A DNA stretch of 64,000 nucleotides from Streptomyces flavofungini. GTDB taxonomy: Bacteria > Actinomycetota > Actinomycetes > Streptomycetales > Streptomycetaceae. Where the stretch lies: positions 1,054,001 to 1,118,000 of the forward strand of contig NZ_CP128846.1 of assembly GCF_030388665.1 (NCBI RefSeq), given 5' to 3'. Both the position numbers and the translations under genes were made by a program. Under the pieces are notes generated by a model, which was given only the letters and a program-made list of their open reading frames with translations, was not told the origin of the DNA and did no database searches. Positions 35,293 through 43,184 of this stretch are shown here, one piece after another (the first letter of the stretch is position 1; every line of letters begins with the position of its first letter).

Positions 35293-36039
35293 CTACGACG
35301 TGAAGTGCGCCTTGAGGACGGCGATGACGTCCTGGGCGTGGTCGGTCAGGTAGAAGTGGCCGCCGGGGAACACCTTCATGTCGAAGGTGCCCAGGGTGTG
35401 CGGCTCCCAGGCCCGGGCCTCGTCGAGAGTCGTCCGCGGGTCGTCGTCGCCGACCAGGACGGTGATGGGGCTGCCGATCTGCGCGCCGGGCTCGGCGCGG
35501 TAGGTCTCGATGGCCGTGTAGTCGCTGCGGATGGCGGGCAGCACCATGCGCAGCACCTCGTCGTCGCCGAGCACCCGCGGGTCGGTGCCGCTGAGCTTGC
35601 GCATCTCGGCGATGACGCCGTCGTCGTCGCGCTGGTGGACGTTCTCCGGGCGGTGGCTGGAGGGCGCGCGGCGGCCGGAGGCGAAGACGTGCACGGGAGC
35701 GCGGCCGTCCCGCTCCAGGCGGCGGGCCACCTCGAAGGCGAGCACGGCGCCCATGCTGTGGCCGAAGAAGGTCAGCGGCAGCGAGTCGTCGTGGTCGCGC
35801 AGGGCCTCGGCGATGCGGTCGGCCAGCTCGGCGATGGACTCGATGCCCTTCTCCGTGTGCCGGTCCTGGCGGCCCGGGTACTGCACGGCGACGACGTCGG
35901 CGACCTCGCTCAGGGCGGCCGACACGGGGAAGTAGAAGCTGGCCGAGCCGCCCGCGTGCGGGAAGCAGACGAGGCGGGCGGTGGCGTCGGGGGCCGGGTG
36001 GTAGCTGCGGACCCACAGGTCGGCGGCGGTGGTCGTCAT
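35293..36039 (-). CDS. Type II (editing) thioesterase of the polyketide cluster
   Basis: Predicted 248-residue alpha/beta-hydrolase of the TEII/GrsT family, which removes wrong or stalled acyl groups from carrier proteins. Motifs: LVCFPHAGGSASFYFP (oxyanion region), nucleophile elbow GHSMGAVLAFE with Ser95, VLVGDDDPRT (acid) and GGHFYL (His). ATG at 36039 begins the usual N-terminus; the in-frame ATG at 36057 is an alternative. It is the last gene of the minus-strand operon that starts with the AMP ligase at 41084 and is closed by the terminator at 35237. Confidence 0.93.
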   Translation of the reverse strand: MTTTAADLWVRSYHPAPDATARLVCFPHAGGSASFYFPVSAALSEVADVVAVQYPGRQDRHTEKGIESIAELADRIAEALRDHDDSLPLTFFGHSMGAVLAFEVARRLERDGRAPVHVFASGRRAPSSHRPENVHQRDDDGVIAEMRKLSGTDPRVLGDDEVLRMVLPAIRSDYTAIETYRAEPGAQIGSPITVLVGDDDPRTTLDEARAWEPHTLGTFDMKVFPGGHFYLTDHAQDVIAVLKAHFTS

Positions 36040-36149
36040 GACAGGGGTTCCATCCATGGGGAGGAGAGCGGGTGAACGTGTCGAAGGCGGGCCGTGGCCC
36101 GCCTTCGACGTCTGCGCGGTACGCGCCCGGGATGCCGCTGCCGCCGCGC

Positions 36150-37268
36150 TCAGCGGAGCGGGAAGCGGACCTCGCCGGCCACGATCGGGTTCGCGTAGTT
36201 CTTGCTGGAGATCTTGATGCGGTTCAGGGCGAGCCCCGTCAGCGCCTCGAAGACGGCCCTGCGGGCGTTCATGGCGGTGGAGTAGCCCGCGTCCAGGTGC
36301 GGGGCGACCTCGACCACGTCCATACCGATCAGGTCCGTCTCGTGCGCGATCCGGCGCAGGGCGGTGAACAGTTCGCGGGTGGTGAGCCCGGCGGGCTCCG
36401 GGGTTCCGGTACCGGGGGCGTACGCGGGGTCGAGGACGTCGATGTCCAGGGACAGATAGACGTGGTCGGCGACCGCGCGGGCCTCCTCGATGACCTTGTC
36501 GATGACGGCGGCGAAGCCGATCCGCTCGATCTCGGCCATGAAGTGCGAGCGCATCCCGGCCCGGCGCATCCAGTTGAACAGCTGGTCGTCGGGGCCCGAG
36601 ATGGTGCGGATGCCGACCTGGATGACGTTCGGGCCCGGCACCATCTCCTCGTCGATGAGGCGACGGATCGGTGTGGTGTGGGTGGCGCGGTGCCCGAACA
36701 GCTCCTCGTGGCAGTCGGGGTGCGCGTCGAAGTGGATGACGGCGATGGAGCCGCGCCCGTGCACCTCCGAGAGCGCCCCGACGCTCGGCCAGAGCAGCGA
36801 GTGGTCGCCGCCGAGCACGACGGGCCGCGCTCCGACCTCCGCGATCTCCCGGACCAGGCCGCGGATGGGCTCCATGGACCGGGTGATGTCGAAGGGGTCC
36901 ACGGCGGCGTCGCCGTAGTCGACGACCTTCAGGACGTTGAACGGGTTGACGCGGGTCGCGGAGTGCACGAAGCCCTCGGGCGTGGCGTACAGGTAGCGCT
37001 CGTCGGCGCGGATGGCGCGCGGCCCGTAGGCGGCGCCACGGTGTCCGCTGGAGACGTCCACGGGGCAGCCCACCACGGCCACGTCCACGCCGCCCGCGCG
37101 CAGGTCCTCCTGGTTGAGGGCGAGGGGCACGCCCATGAAGGTGGGCACGCCCGAGTAGGACGGCTGGACGTAGTAGCGGCGCAGGTCGATGGGGCCGGGG
37201 TCGCGCCGCGGAAACGTGGAGCGATCGACCTCCCGCCGCCAGGCCTCGGACTCGGGTGTCTCGCTCAT
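36150..37268 (-). CDS. Agmatinase/guanidino-acid ureohydrolase of the polyketide cluster
   Basis: Predicted 372-residue arginase-superfamily enzyme. All manganese-binding motifs are present: GGDHS (His156), DAHPD (Asp181, His183, Asp185) and SLDIDVLDP (Asp275, Asp277). The family hydrolyses guanidino groups to an amine plus urea. In clusters with guanidino-acyl starter units such enzymes remove the amidino group from the finished chain to reveal a primary amine. Agmatine or 4-guanidinobutyrate as a free substrate is the alternative. ATG at 37268 has GAGGAG about 5 nt upstream. It lies between the P450 and the thioesterase in one operon. Confidence 0.9.
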   Translation of the reverse strand: MSETPESEAWRREVDRSTFPRRDPGPIDLRRYYVQPSYSGVPTFMGVPLALNQEDLRAGGVDVAVVGCPVDVSSGHRGAAYGPRAIRADERYLYATPEGFVHSATRVNPFNVLKVVDYGDAAVDPFDITRSMEPIRGLVREIAEVGARPVVLGGDHSLLWPSVGALSEVHGRGSIAVIHFDAHPDCHEELFGHRATHTTPIRRLIDEEMVPGPNVIQVGIRTISGPDDQLFNWMRRAGMRSHFMAEIERIGFAAVIDKVIEEARAVADHVYLSLDIDVLDPAYAPGTGTPEPAGLTTRELFTALRRIAHETDLIGMDVVEVAPHLDAGYSTAMNARRAVFEALTGLALNRIKISSKNYANPIVAGEVRFPLR

Positions 37269-37330
37269 CTCTCTCCTCGGTTGCGCGGGGTACTCACTCG
37301 GGGGTGTTCAGACGGTGGATCCGACCGGTC

Positions 37331-38602
37331 TCACGCGGGGGTGCCGCTGACGGGCAGCCGGGTGCAGCCGCTGATCACGGGCGAGCTGCGACGCACGACG
37401 GGCCCGGCGACGCGCAGGTCCGGCAGTCGTTCGGCGAGGACGCGCAGCGCGGTCTCGCCCTCCATGCGGGCCAGCGGGGCGCCGATGCAGTAGTGGATGC
37501 CGCCGGAGAACGACAGGTGCTCGGCCGGGTTCTCGCGGGTGAGGTCGAAGCGGTCCGGCTCGTCGTACACCTCGGGGTCGCGGTTGGCGGCGCCGATGAG
37601 GACGACCACGGAGCTGTTGGCCCGGATGTGGTGTCCCGCGAGCGCGATATCGCCGTGCGGGACGCGCTGGGCCTGGAGGGCGGGCGAGTCGTAGCGCAGG
37701 GTCTCCTCGACGGCGCGGGGCGCGAGGTCGGGGTCCTCGCGCAGCATGTCCCACTGCGCGCGGTCGCCGGTCATCGCGAGGACGGCGTTGCCGATGAGGT
37801 TGGTGGTGGTCTCGAAGCCGGTGACGGCGAGGACGGTGCAGAAGGCGAGCAGTTCCTCGGTGGAGAGCTTGCCCTCCTCGTTGGCCACGGTGAGGCGGCT
37901 GATGAGGTCCTCGCCCGGGTCCTTGGCGCGCAGCTCGATCAGCTCGGTGAAGACCTGGTCGAGGTCGTCGACGGCGCCGCGGAAGTCCCGTGCCATCTTC
38001 AGGGACTTGACGCCGTCGATGACGGGCCCGACCTTGCGCCCGGCGCGGATGAACCGGTCGTGGTACTCCTCGGGGACGCCGAGGAGCTCGCCGATCACCA
38101 GCAGGGGCAGCGGTCCCGCGAAGTCCTCGATGAGGTCGAAGCCGTCGCGGGTGGCCAGGTCGTCGAGCAGGCCGTTGCAGAGCTTCTCCACCTGGACCCG
38201 GTACTTGCTGATCATCCGGGGGCCGAAGGCGGGCTGGGCGAGGCGCCGCAGGCGGGTGTGGTCGGGCGGGTCGAGGCCGAGGATGGAGCTGTTCCAGGGG
38301 ATCTCGGCCATCATCTCGTGGCCGGGTACGCCGCCCTGTTCGCGGTTGAGGAACAGGGTGCGGTCCCGCAGGATCCGGGTGCCGAGCTCGTGGCTGCCGG
38401 TGACCCAGGTGCCCAGGTGGCTGCGGTGCACGGGGCCCCGCTGACGTACCTTCGCATACAGCGGGTACGGGTCCTGTTGGCCCTGGAGCAGGCGTGTGAA
38501 CGGGTCCCCGAACACGCCGAAGGCGCGCAGGATCGCACGGGTCGCGCCGAGCTTGGCACTGAACTTGAACCCGGCCGACTTGCTGTCCATGAGCGTGGCC
38601 AT
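37331..38602 (-). CDS. Cytochrome P450 of the polyketide cluster
   Basis: Predicted 423-residue class I bacterial P450. The I-helix motif is AVTGFETTTN, the ExxR motif EETLRY, and the heme loop FSGGIHYCIGAPLARMEG with Cys near residue 371. Likely a tailoring hydroxylase or epoxidase acting on the polyketide; site unknown. The ATG at 38602 shares its first base with the stop codon of the acyltransferase gene (TGATG) and has AAGGAG 5 nt upstream, so translation is coupled. Electron partners (ferredoxin, reductase) are not encoded nearby. Confidence 0.94.
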   Translation of the reverse strand: MATLMDSKSAGFKFSAKLGATRAILRAFGVFGDPFTRLLQGQQDPYPLYAKVRQRGPVHRSHLGTWVTGSHELGTRILRDRTLFLNREQGGVPGHEMMAEIPWNSSILGLDPPDHTRLRRLAQPAFGPRMISKYRVQVEKLCNGLLDDLATRDGFDLIEDFAGPLPLLVIGELLGVPEEYHDRFIRAGRKVGPVIDGVKSLKMARDFRGAVDDLDQVFTELIELRAKDPGEDLISRLTVANEEGKLSTEELLAFCTVLAVTGFETTTNLIGNAVLAMTGDRAQWDMLREDPDLAPRAVEETLRYDSPALQAQRVPHGDIALAGHHIRANSSVVVLIGAANRDPEVYDEPDRFDLTRENPAEHLSFSGGIHYCIGAPLARMEGETALRVLAERLPDLRVAGPVVRRSSPVISGCTRLPVSGTPA

Positions 38603-39555
38603 CACTGCTCCTTGCGAGAGGCGGTCCGTGCGGGCCGGAGGGCCTGCTCCGGTCCCAGTGCCACCACGTCGAAGGCGCGGGTGGTGACGTCGAGGCGGTG
38701 GATGAGCCGGTCGGGTCCGGTGACGTGGACCGTGCGCACGTCCATGCCGCGCAGGGTGTCCACGACCGGGTGCCAGCGGACCGGGTGGTCGAAGGTGTCG
38801 AGGAGCAGGGTGCGCAGCTGGTCGGCGCGGGTGATCAGGGAGCCGTCGTGGTCGGCGACCAGGGGCAGTTCGGGGTCGGCGACCTCGAACTTGGCGAGGA
38901 CCTCCTCCTCGACGCGGGCGCGCAGGCCGGTCAGCACGCGGCAGTGCGCGGGCGGCTTCATCGAGTACAGCGAGTAGCCGCCGACTGCGCTGATGCGGCG
39001 CTGGAACCCTTCCAGGACCTGCTCGCGCATCGTGACCATGTGCATGCCCTCGTCGAGGTGGCCGGAGACCTCGTGGAACTCACCCTGCTCGGCCAGCTCG
39101 CCGAGGACCTCATCGAGCGCCGCCGGGGGCACCCTGGTGATGGTGAGCGTCACCAGGTCCTGGTACTCCTCCTCGAAGAACCGCTGCTCGCACAGGGCGA
39201 GTTCATGGGTGAGGCGGACGGCCTCGGCGAACGGCAGGGCGCCGCTGAACGCGGTCGCGGCCTTCTGGCCGAAGCTGAAGCCGACGCAGACGTCGGGGGC
39301 GAGGCCCTGGGTCTGTACGGCCCGGTCGGCCAGGGCCACCGAGTTGATGAAGAAGGCGACCTGGGCGAACGCCCCGAAGTCCGTTCCCGCGGTGCGGAAC
39401 TCGTCCAGGACCGAGCGGCCGAGGGCGTCGTCCGCGGCGGCGAGGCGCTTTCGCACGAAGGGGTCGATCATCATGAACTTGCCCACGTCGGTGAAGCGCG
39501 AGGGCCCCATGCCCGGAAACACCACGGCGCTGCGTGCCTGGTCGGTCGTCATCAT
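38602..39555 (-). CDS. Stand-alone acyltransferase of the polyketide cluster
   Basis: Predicted 317-residue trans-acting acyltransferase related to malonyl-CoA:ACP transacylases. The nucleophile elbow is VGFSFG (Ser94) where extender-loading ATs have GHSxG; the His before Ser is replaced by Phe. The region of the usual HAFHS motif reads SMKPPAHCR. These changes suggest a non-malonyl substrate, consistent with ATs that move a starter acyl group onto the loading carrier protein. ATG at 39555 or 39552. Coupled to the P450 downstream and 92 bp after the AMP ligase gene. Confidence 0.85.
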   Translation of the reverse strand: MMTTDQARSAVVFPGMGPSRFTDVGKFMMIDPFVRKRLAAADDALGRSVLDEFRTAGTDFGAFAQVAFFINSVALADRAVQTQGLAPDVCVGFSFGQKAATAFSGALPFAEAVRLTHELALCEQRFFEEEYQDLVTLTITRVPPAALDEVLGELAEQGEFHEVSGHLDEGMHMVTMREQVLEGFQRRISAVGGYSLYSMKPPAHCRVLTGLRARVEEEVLAKFEVADPELPLVADHDGSLITRADQLRTLLLDTFDHPVRWHPVVDTLRGMDVRTVHVTGPDRLIHRLDVTTRAFDVVALGPEQALRPARTASRKEQ

Positions 39556-39566
39556 GTCCGCTCTGT

Positions 39567-39599
39567 CTGGTGAAGCTGGTCTGGCTGGTGAAGCTGGTC
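39567..39599. repeat. Two 15-bp direct repeats
   Basis: CTGGTGAAGCTGGTC occurs at 39567-39581 and 39585-39599 (18-bp period) in the gap between the ligase and acyltransferase genes. No function is evident. Confidence 0.6.
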
Positions 39600-39647
39600 C
39601 GGCTCGTGCGGCCGGTCCGGCCGGCCGGTGTCGTCGATCGCGCGGGC

Positions 39648-41084
39648 TCAGGCCGAGGTGGCGAGTTCCGCCGTCCTGCCCTCGGCCGCCCGCTGCTCCA
39701 GGGCGCGCCGGTCGGGCTTGCCGTTGCGGTTGAGGGGGAAGCTGTCGATGACGACGACCCGGTTGGGGTGTTCGTACGAGGGCAGGGCGTCCTTGATGCG
39801 GGTGCGCCACTCGGCGGCGTCCCTGCCGGTGGCGTCCTCGACGAAGAAGACGAGTTCGCTGCCGCGCGCGTCGTCCGGCAGCGCGATCACCTTGACGGCG
39901 CAGCCCGCAGCGGCGGCCCTCCGCTCGATGATCTCCGGGTAGAGGGTGTAGCCCATGCGGTGCACGGCGAGCTTGCGGCCCGCGACGAAGAGGTTGCCGT
40001 CGGCGTCGAGGTGACCGAGGTCGCCGGTGCGGTACCAGCCCTGGTCGACGGGGTCGAGGGTGCCGTCCTCGGCGAGGTAGCCGGACATCATGTCGGGGGT
40101 GTTGACGACGAGTTCGCCCATCTCCCCCGGGGCCAGGACGTTGCCGTCGTCGTCCTGGACGTTCATCTCCAGGCCCTTCATGACACGGCCGCAGGCGACG
40201 GGGTTGTCGATGGTGGCGAAGGCGATGTTGCCGAGCTCGGTGCTGCCGTAGCTGTCGAGCAGCGGCTGCCCGAAGGCGTCGACGTAGGCGTCGGACAGGG
40301 CCGGGTCGAGGGGCGCCGCGCCGCTGCAGAACATGCGGACGCCGCCGAGGGCCGCGCGCACGTCGCTCTGGCGCCCGGCGAGGTTGAGCATGCTGCGGTA
40401 CGTGGCGGGGGTGGCGTCGATGACGGTGACGCCGCACTGCCCGGCCATGAGCAGGGACCGGTCCAGGCGCCGGTGGGGCGCGACGACGAGGGAGCACTTG
40501 GCGAGCCAGGCGATGAGGACCATGGACAGGCCGTACTGGTGGGCGAAGGGCAGCAGCGGCAGGAGGACGTCGCCGGGGCGGTGGCCGACGTGGTCGGCGT
40601 TGCGCCGAAGGTTCTCCAGGAAGCGGCCGCCGTTCTTCACCACGCCCTTGGGGGTGCCGGTGGAGCCGGAGGACCACATGATCAGGCCGTCGGGCAGCGC
40701 GCACCAGGCGTCGAAGTCGAGGGACGGCTCAGTGGGGACCAGGCCGGACGCCTCGACGAGCAGCTTGTACAGGTAGACGGCATCGCGCGTCTCGGCGGGC
40801 ACCGGGGCGTCGTCGTCGTACAGACACAGCCGGGCGCGGGTGCGCTCGACGATGCGTCCGGTCTCGCGCGCGTGCTCCTGCTGGTCGACGAGGACGATGG
40901 AGGCGCCGACGTGCATCAGCGCGAAGAACGCGTTCAGCCAGGCCGCGGAGTTGCCGGCCTTGAGCAGGACCCGGTCTCCCGGCCGGACGCCCTCCGCGCG
41001 CAGGACCATCGCGACCCGCAAGGTTTCCTGCTCGAATTCGGCGAAGGTCCGCGCCGAATCCCCGGTGAATATGTGAGGTGTCAT
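39648..41084 (-). CDS. Acyl-AMP ligase (starter-unit activating enzyme)
   Basis: Predicted 478-residue ANL-superfamily enzyme. Core motifs: A3 MWSSGSTGTPKGVVKNGG, A5 DSYGSTELGN, A7 GWYRTGDLG and A10 PLNRNGKPDR with the catalytic Lys. It activates a carboxylic acid with ATP and passes it to CoA or a carrier protein. With the odd stand-alone acyltransferase and a ureohydrolase next door, the likely substrate is a guanidino acid such as 4-guanidinobutyrate; a beta- or gamma-amino acid is the alternative. ATG at 41084 follows an AAGGGGG-type site. First gene of the five-gene starter operon. Confidence 0.9.
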   Translation of the reverse strand: MTPHIFTGDSARTFAEFEQETLRVAMVLRAEGVRPGDRVLLKAGNSAAWLNAFFALMHVGASIVLVDQQEHARETGRIVERTRARLCLYDDDAPVPAETRDAVYLYKLLVEASGLVPTEPSLDFDAWCALPDGLIMWSSGSTGTPKGVVKNGGRFLENLRRNADHVGHRPGDVLLPLLPFAHQYGLSMVLIAWLAKCSLVVAPHRRLDRSLLMAGQCGVTVIDATPATYRSMLNLAGRQSDVRAALGGVRMFCSGAAPLDPALSDAYVDAFGQPLLDSYGSTELGNIAFATIDNPVACGRVMKGLEMNVQDDDGNVLAPGEMGELVVNTPDMMSGYLAEDGTLDPVDQGWYRTGDLGHLDADGNLFVAGRKLAVHRMGYTLYPEIIERRAAAAGCAVKVIALPDDARGSELVFFVEDATGRDAAEWRTRIKDALPSYEHPNRVVVIDSFPLNRNGKPDRRALEQRAAEGRTAELATSA

Positions 41085-41234
41085 CAAAGCCGCCCCCTTT
41101 CCCAAACTTGAGAATCATCGGGCTCGATAGGCACGATAAGGTCGAGCATTTCTCCCGCCCCGGTCGGCTCCGCGCACGGCCGAGCCCTCCGAGGACCTAC
41201 GGTAGAAGCTATTCAGCGTGCCTGAGCAGCAGAA

Positions 41235-41251
41235 CCCCTATCTTCCCCCTA
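41235..41251. promoter_or_regulatory. Pair of CCCCTA direct repeats 11 bp apart
   Basis: CCCCTA at 41235-41240 and 41246-41251 are spaced by one helical turn in the divergent promoter region between the AMP ligase (-) and the glycosyltransferase (+). CCTGAGCAGC also occurs twice (41221-41230 and 41258-41267), flanking this site. The layout is typical of activator binding sites in polyketide clusters, but the regulator is not in the window. Confidence 0.4.
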
Positions 41252-41362
41252 GTCCCCCCTGAGCAGCCAACTTGCCGGTTGCAGGGGCAAGCTGACGGGC
41301 CGTGCCAAGCGCTACCTTCGACGGTGTTCACGCTATGTACCGCATAAGCCGCGGAGGTCCCG

Positions 41363-42979
41363 GTGGGAGTTCGGACACAGGCCGGTCAAGTACCGGAACA
41401 GGAACACGAACAGGATATTAAAGACCAGCAGACGTCATCGGAACCCGAGGCGGAAATAACCGCACCCGGAGAACGGCGGGACCAGCACGGAGAGGCCCCC
41501 GACCCCCGCACGCCGCCGCCGTTCGCCGGACGCTGGGTGGGCGCGGTCGCGGGCGCATCGGGTCTCGCGCTGCTCCTGGTCAGCACGCGGTACGGATTCC
41601 AGGGCGACGAGCTGTACTTCCTCGGCGCCGGAAAGCACCTTGACTGGGGCTACGCGGACCAGCCGGTGCTGCTTCCGCTGCTCGCCCACGGCATCGACGC
41701 GGTGACGGGCGGCTCGCTGTTCGCGCTGCGGCTGCTTCCGGTGCTGCTCACGGTGGCGGGCGCGCTCGTCGCCGCCCTCACCGCCCGCGAGTTCGGCGGG
41801 GAGCGCCGGGCGCAGGTCCTCACCGCCGCCGCGTACGGGTTCGCGCCCGCCGTCCTGATCAGCGGGCACGCGCTGTCGACGATGGCGCTCGACCTGTTCC
41901 TGTGGACGGCCGTGAACTGGCTCCTGATCCGCTGGGTGCGCACCCGTGAGGACCGGCTGCTGCTGTTCGCGGGCCTGGCGACGGCCCTGGCGCTGCAGGG
42001 CAAGTATCTGATCATCGGCTTCTGGGCCGTCCTCGCCGTCTGCCTCTTCGTGGTGGGCCCGCGCGAGCTGCTGCGCCGCAAGGCGCTGTGGCTGGGCGCG
42101 GCCGTCGCGGCCGTGACGTCGCTGCCGGGTCTGATCTGGCAGGCGCGGAACGACTGGCCGCAGCTGGAGATGTCCCAGGTCCTCGCCGACGAGGGGATCC
42201 TCGGCGGCCGGGCGGGCTTCCTGCCGTATCTGATCGTGCTGTCCGGCGGTGTGTTCACCGTCGTCCTGGTCTACGGTCTGATCCGTCTTCTGCGCTCGCC
42301 GCAGCTCGCCCCCTACCGCTTCCTGGCCTGGACGTTCCTCGGCCTGACCGCCGTGTTCCTGGTCACCGGCGGCCGGCCCGCGTATGTGGTGGGCGCCTTC
42401 GCGCCGCTGTGGGCCGCGGGCGCGGTGGAGCTGGCGCGCGGGGGTGGGGCCCGCTGGTGGCGGTGGCTCGCCGCGTGGCCGGTGGTGGCCCTGACGGCGC
42501 TGGTGTGCGTGGCGCTCTCGCTACCGGTGTATCCGGTGTCGCAGGTGACGAAGACCGAGCAGCCGAAGAACAACCCCATGACCGCCGAGACCCTGCGCTG
42601 GCCGCACCTCATCGACGCGGTCGACAAGGCCAACAAGGCACTGCCCGCCGCCGAGCGGAAGCGCGCCGTGGTGGTCACGCAGTACTACCAGGAGGCGGGC
42701 GCCGTCGATCACTTCGGTCCCGACCGCGATCTGCCGCCCGCCTACAGCGGCCACCGCGGCTACTGGTACTTCGGCGCCCCGTCCGACTCCTCGGGCCCGG
42801 TCCTGTACGTGGGCTCCGACGTCGCGAAGCTCAAGCCGTACTTCACCAAGGTCCGCAAGGCCGCGACGGCCGCGGGCGGCCCCGGCGAGAGCTTCGTCGA
42901 CGGCGTCCCGGTGTGGATCCTGGAGGGCCGCACGAAGCCCTGGTCCAAGATCTGGCCGGACTACGGCCACTTGTCCTGA
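41363..42979 (+). CDS. GT-C membrane glycosyltransferase (ArnT/PMT-like, GT39/GT83 type)
   Basis: Predicted 538-residue integral membrane protein. A polar 55-residue cytoplasmic head is followed by a first helix and the loop RYGFQGDELYFLGAGKHLDW containing acidic catalytic-type residues. About ten further helices come next, then a ~150-residue extracytoplasmic C-terminal domain (VVTQYYQEAGAVDHFGPDRD, SDVAKLKPYFTKV). GT-C enzymes use polyprenyl-phosphate sugars and act outside the membrane. GTG at 41363 has GGAGG 7 nt upstream. Its location inside a polyketide cluster suggests it glycosylates the product during or after export, possibly as self-protection. Sugar unknown (mannose or arabinose are the obvious candidates). 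Confidence 0.85.
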   Translation: MGVRTQAGQVPEQEHEQDIKDQQTSSEPEAEITAPGERRDQHGEAPDPRTPPPFAGRWVGAVAGASGLALLLVSTRYGFQGDELYFLGAGKHLDWGYADQPVLLPLLAHGIDAVTGGSLFALRLLPVLLTVAGALVAALTAREFGGERRAQVLTAAAYGFAPAVLISGHALSTMALDLFLWTAVNWLLIRWVRTREDRLLLFAGLATALALQGKYLIIGFWAVLAVCLFVVGPRELLRRKALWLGAAVAAVTSLPGLIWQARNDWPQLEMSQVLADEGILGGRAGFLPYLIVLSGGVFTVVLVYGLIRLLRSPQLAPYRFLAWTFLGLTAVFLVTGGRPAYVVGAFAPLWAAGAVELARGGGARWWRWLAAWPVVALTALVCVALSLPVYPVSQVTKTEQPKNNPMTAETLRWPHLIDAVDKANKALPAAERKRAVVVTQYYQEAGAVDHFGPDRDLPPAYSGHRGYWYFGAPSDSSGPVLYVGSDVAKLKPYFTKVRKAATAAGGPGESFVDGVPVWILEGRTKPWSKIWPDYGHLS

Positions 42980-42990
42980 AGGTTCGCTGC

Positions 42991-43040
42991 ACGGCGAAGG
43001 CCCGTCACCGCGGAGGAACGCGGGGGCGGGCCTTCGCCGT
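42991..43040 (+). terminator. 14-bp stem hairpin after the glycosyltransferase gene
   Basis: Positions 42991-43004 and 43027-43040 are exact reverse complements with a 22-nt loop, starting 11 bp after the glycosyltransferase stop codon. Confidence 0.65.
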
Positions 43041-43134
43041 GTGTCCGGGCGGCGGGTGCGGGTCGCCTCCGAGGTGACGGCAGGGCGCCGGAGCTTCCTC
43101 GGTGTACGTCGGCGGCACCGCCCTCCGGTGCACG

Positions 43135-43175
43135 ACGACGGCCCCGCCCCCGGAGTGCGGGGGCGGGGCCGTCGT
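43135..43175 (-). terminator. Perfect 18-bp stem terminator after the final PKS gene
   Basis: Positions 43135-43152 and 43158-43175 are exact reverse complements with a 5-nt loop, 10 bp beyond the PKS stop codon. It ends the minus-strand PKS transcript where it converges on the glycosyltransferase gene. Confidence 0.85.
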
Positions 43176-43184
43176 GCCGCTGTG

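Noticed and set aside
39567..39599. Short direct repeats as a possible attachment or CRISPR-like site
   Set aside because: Only two copies with a 3-bp spacer, and no integrase or cas gene; probably a slippage product.
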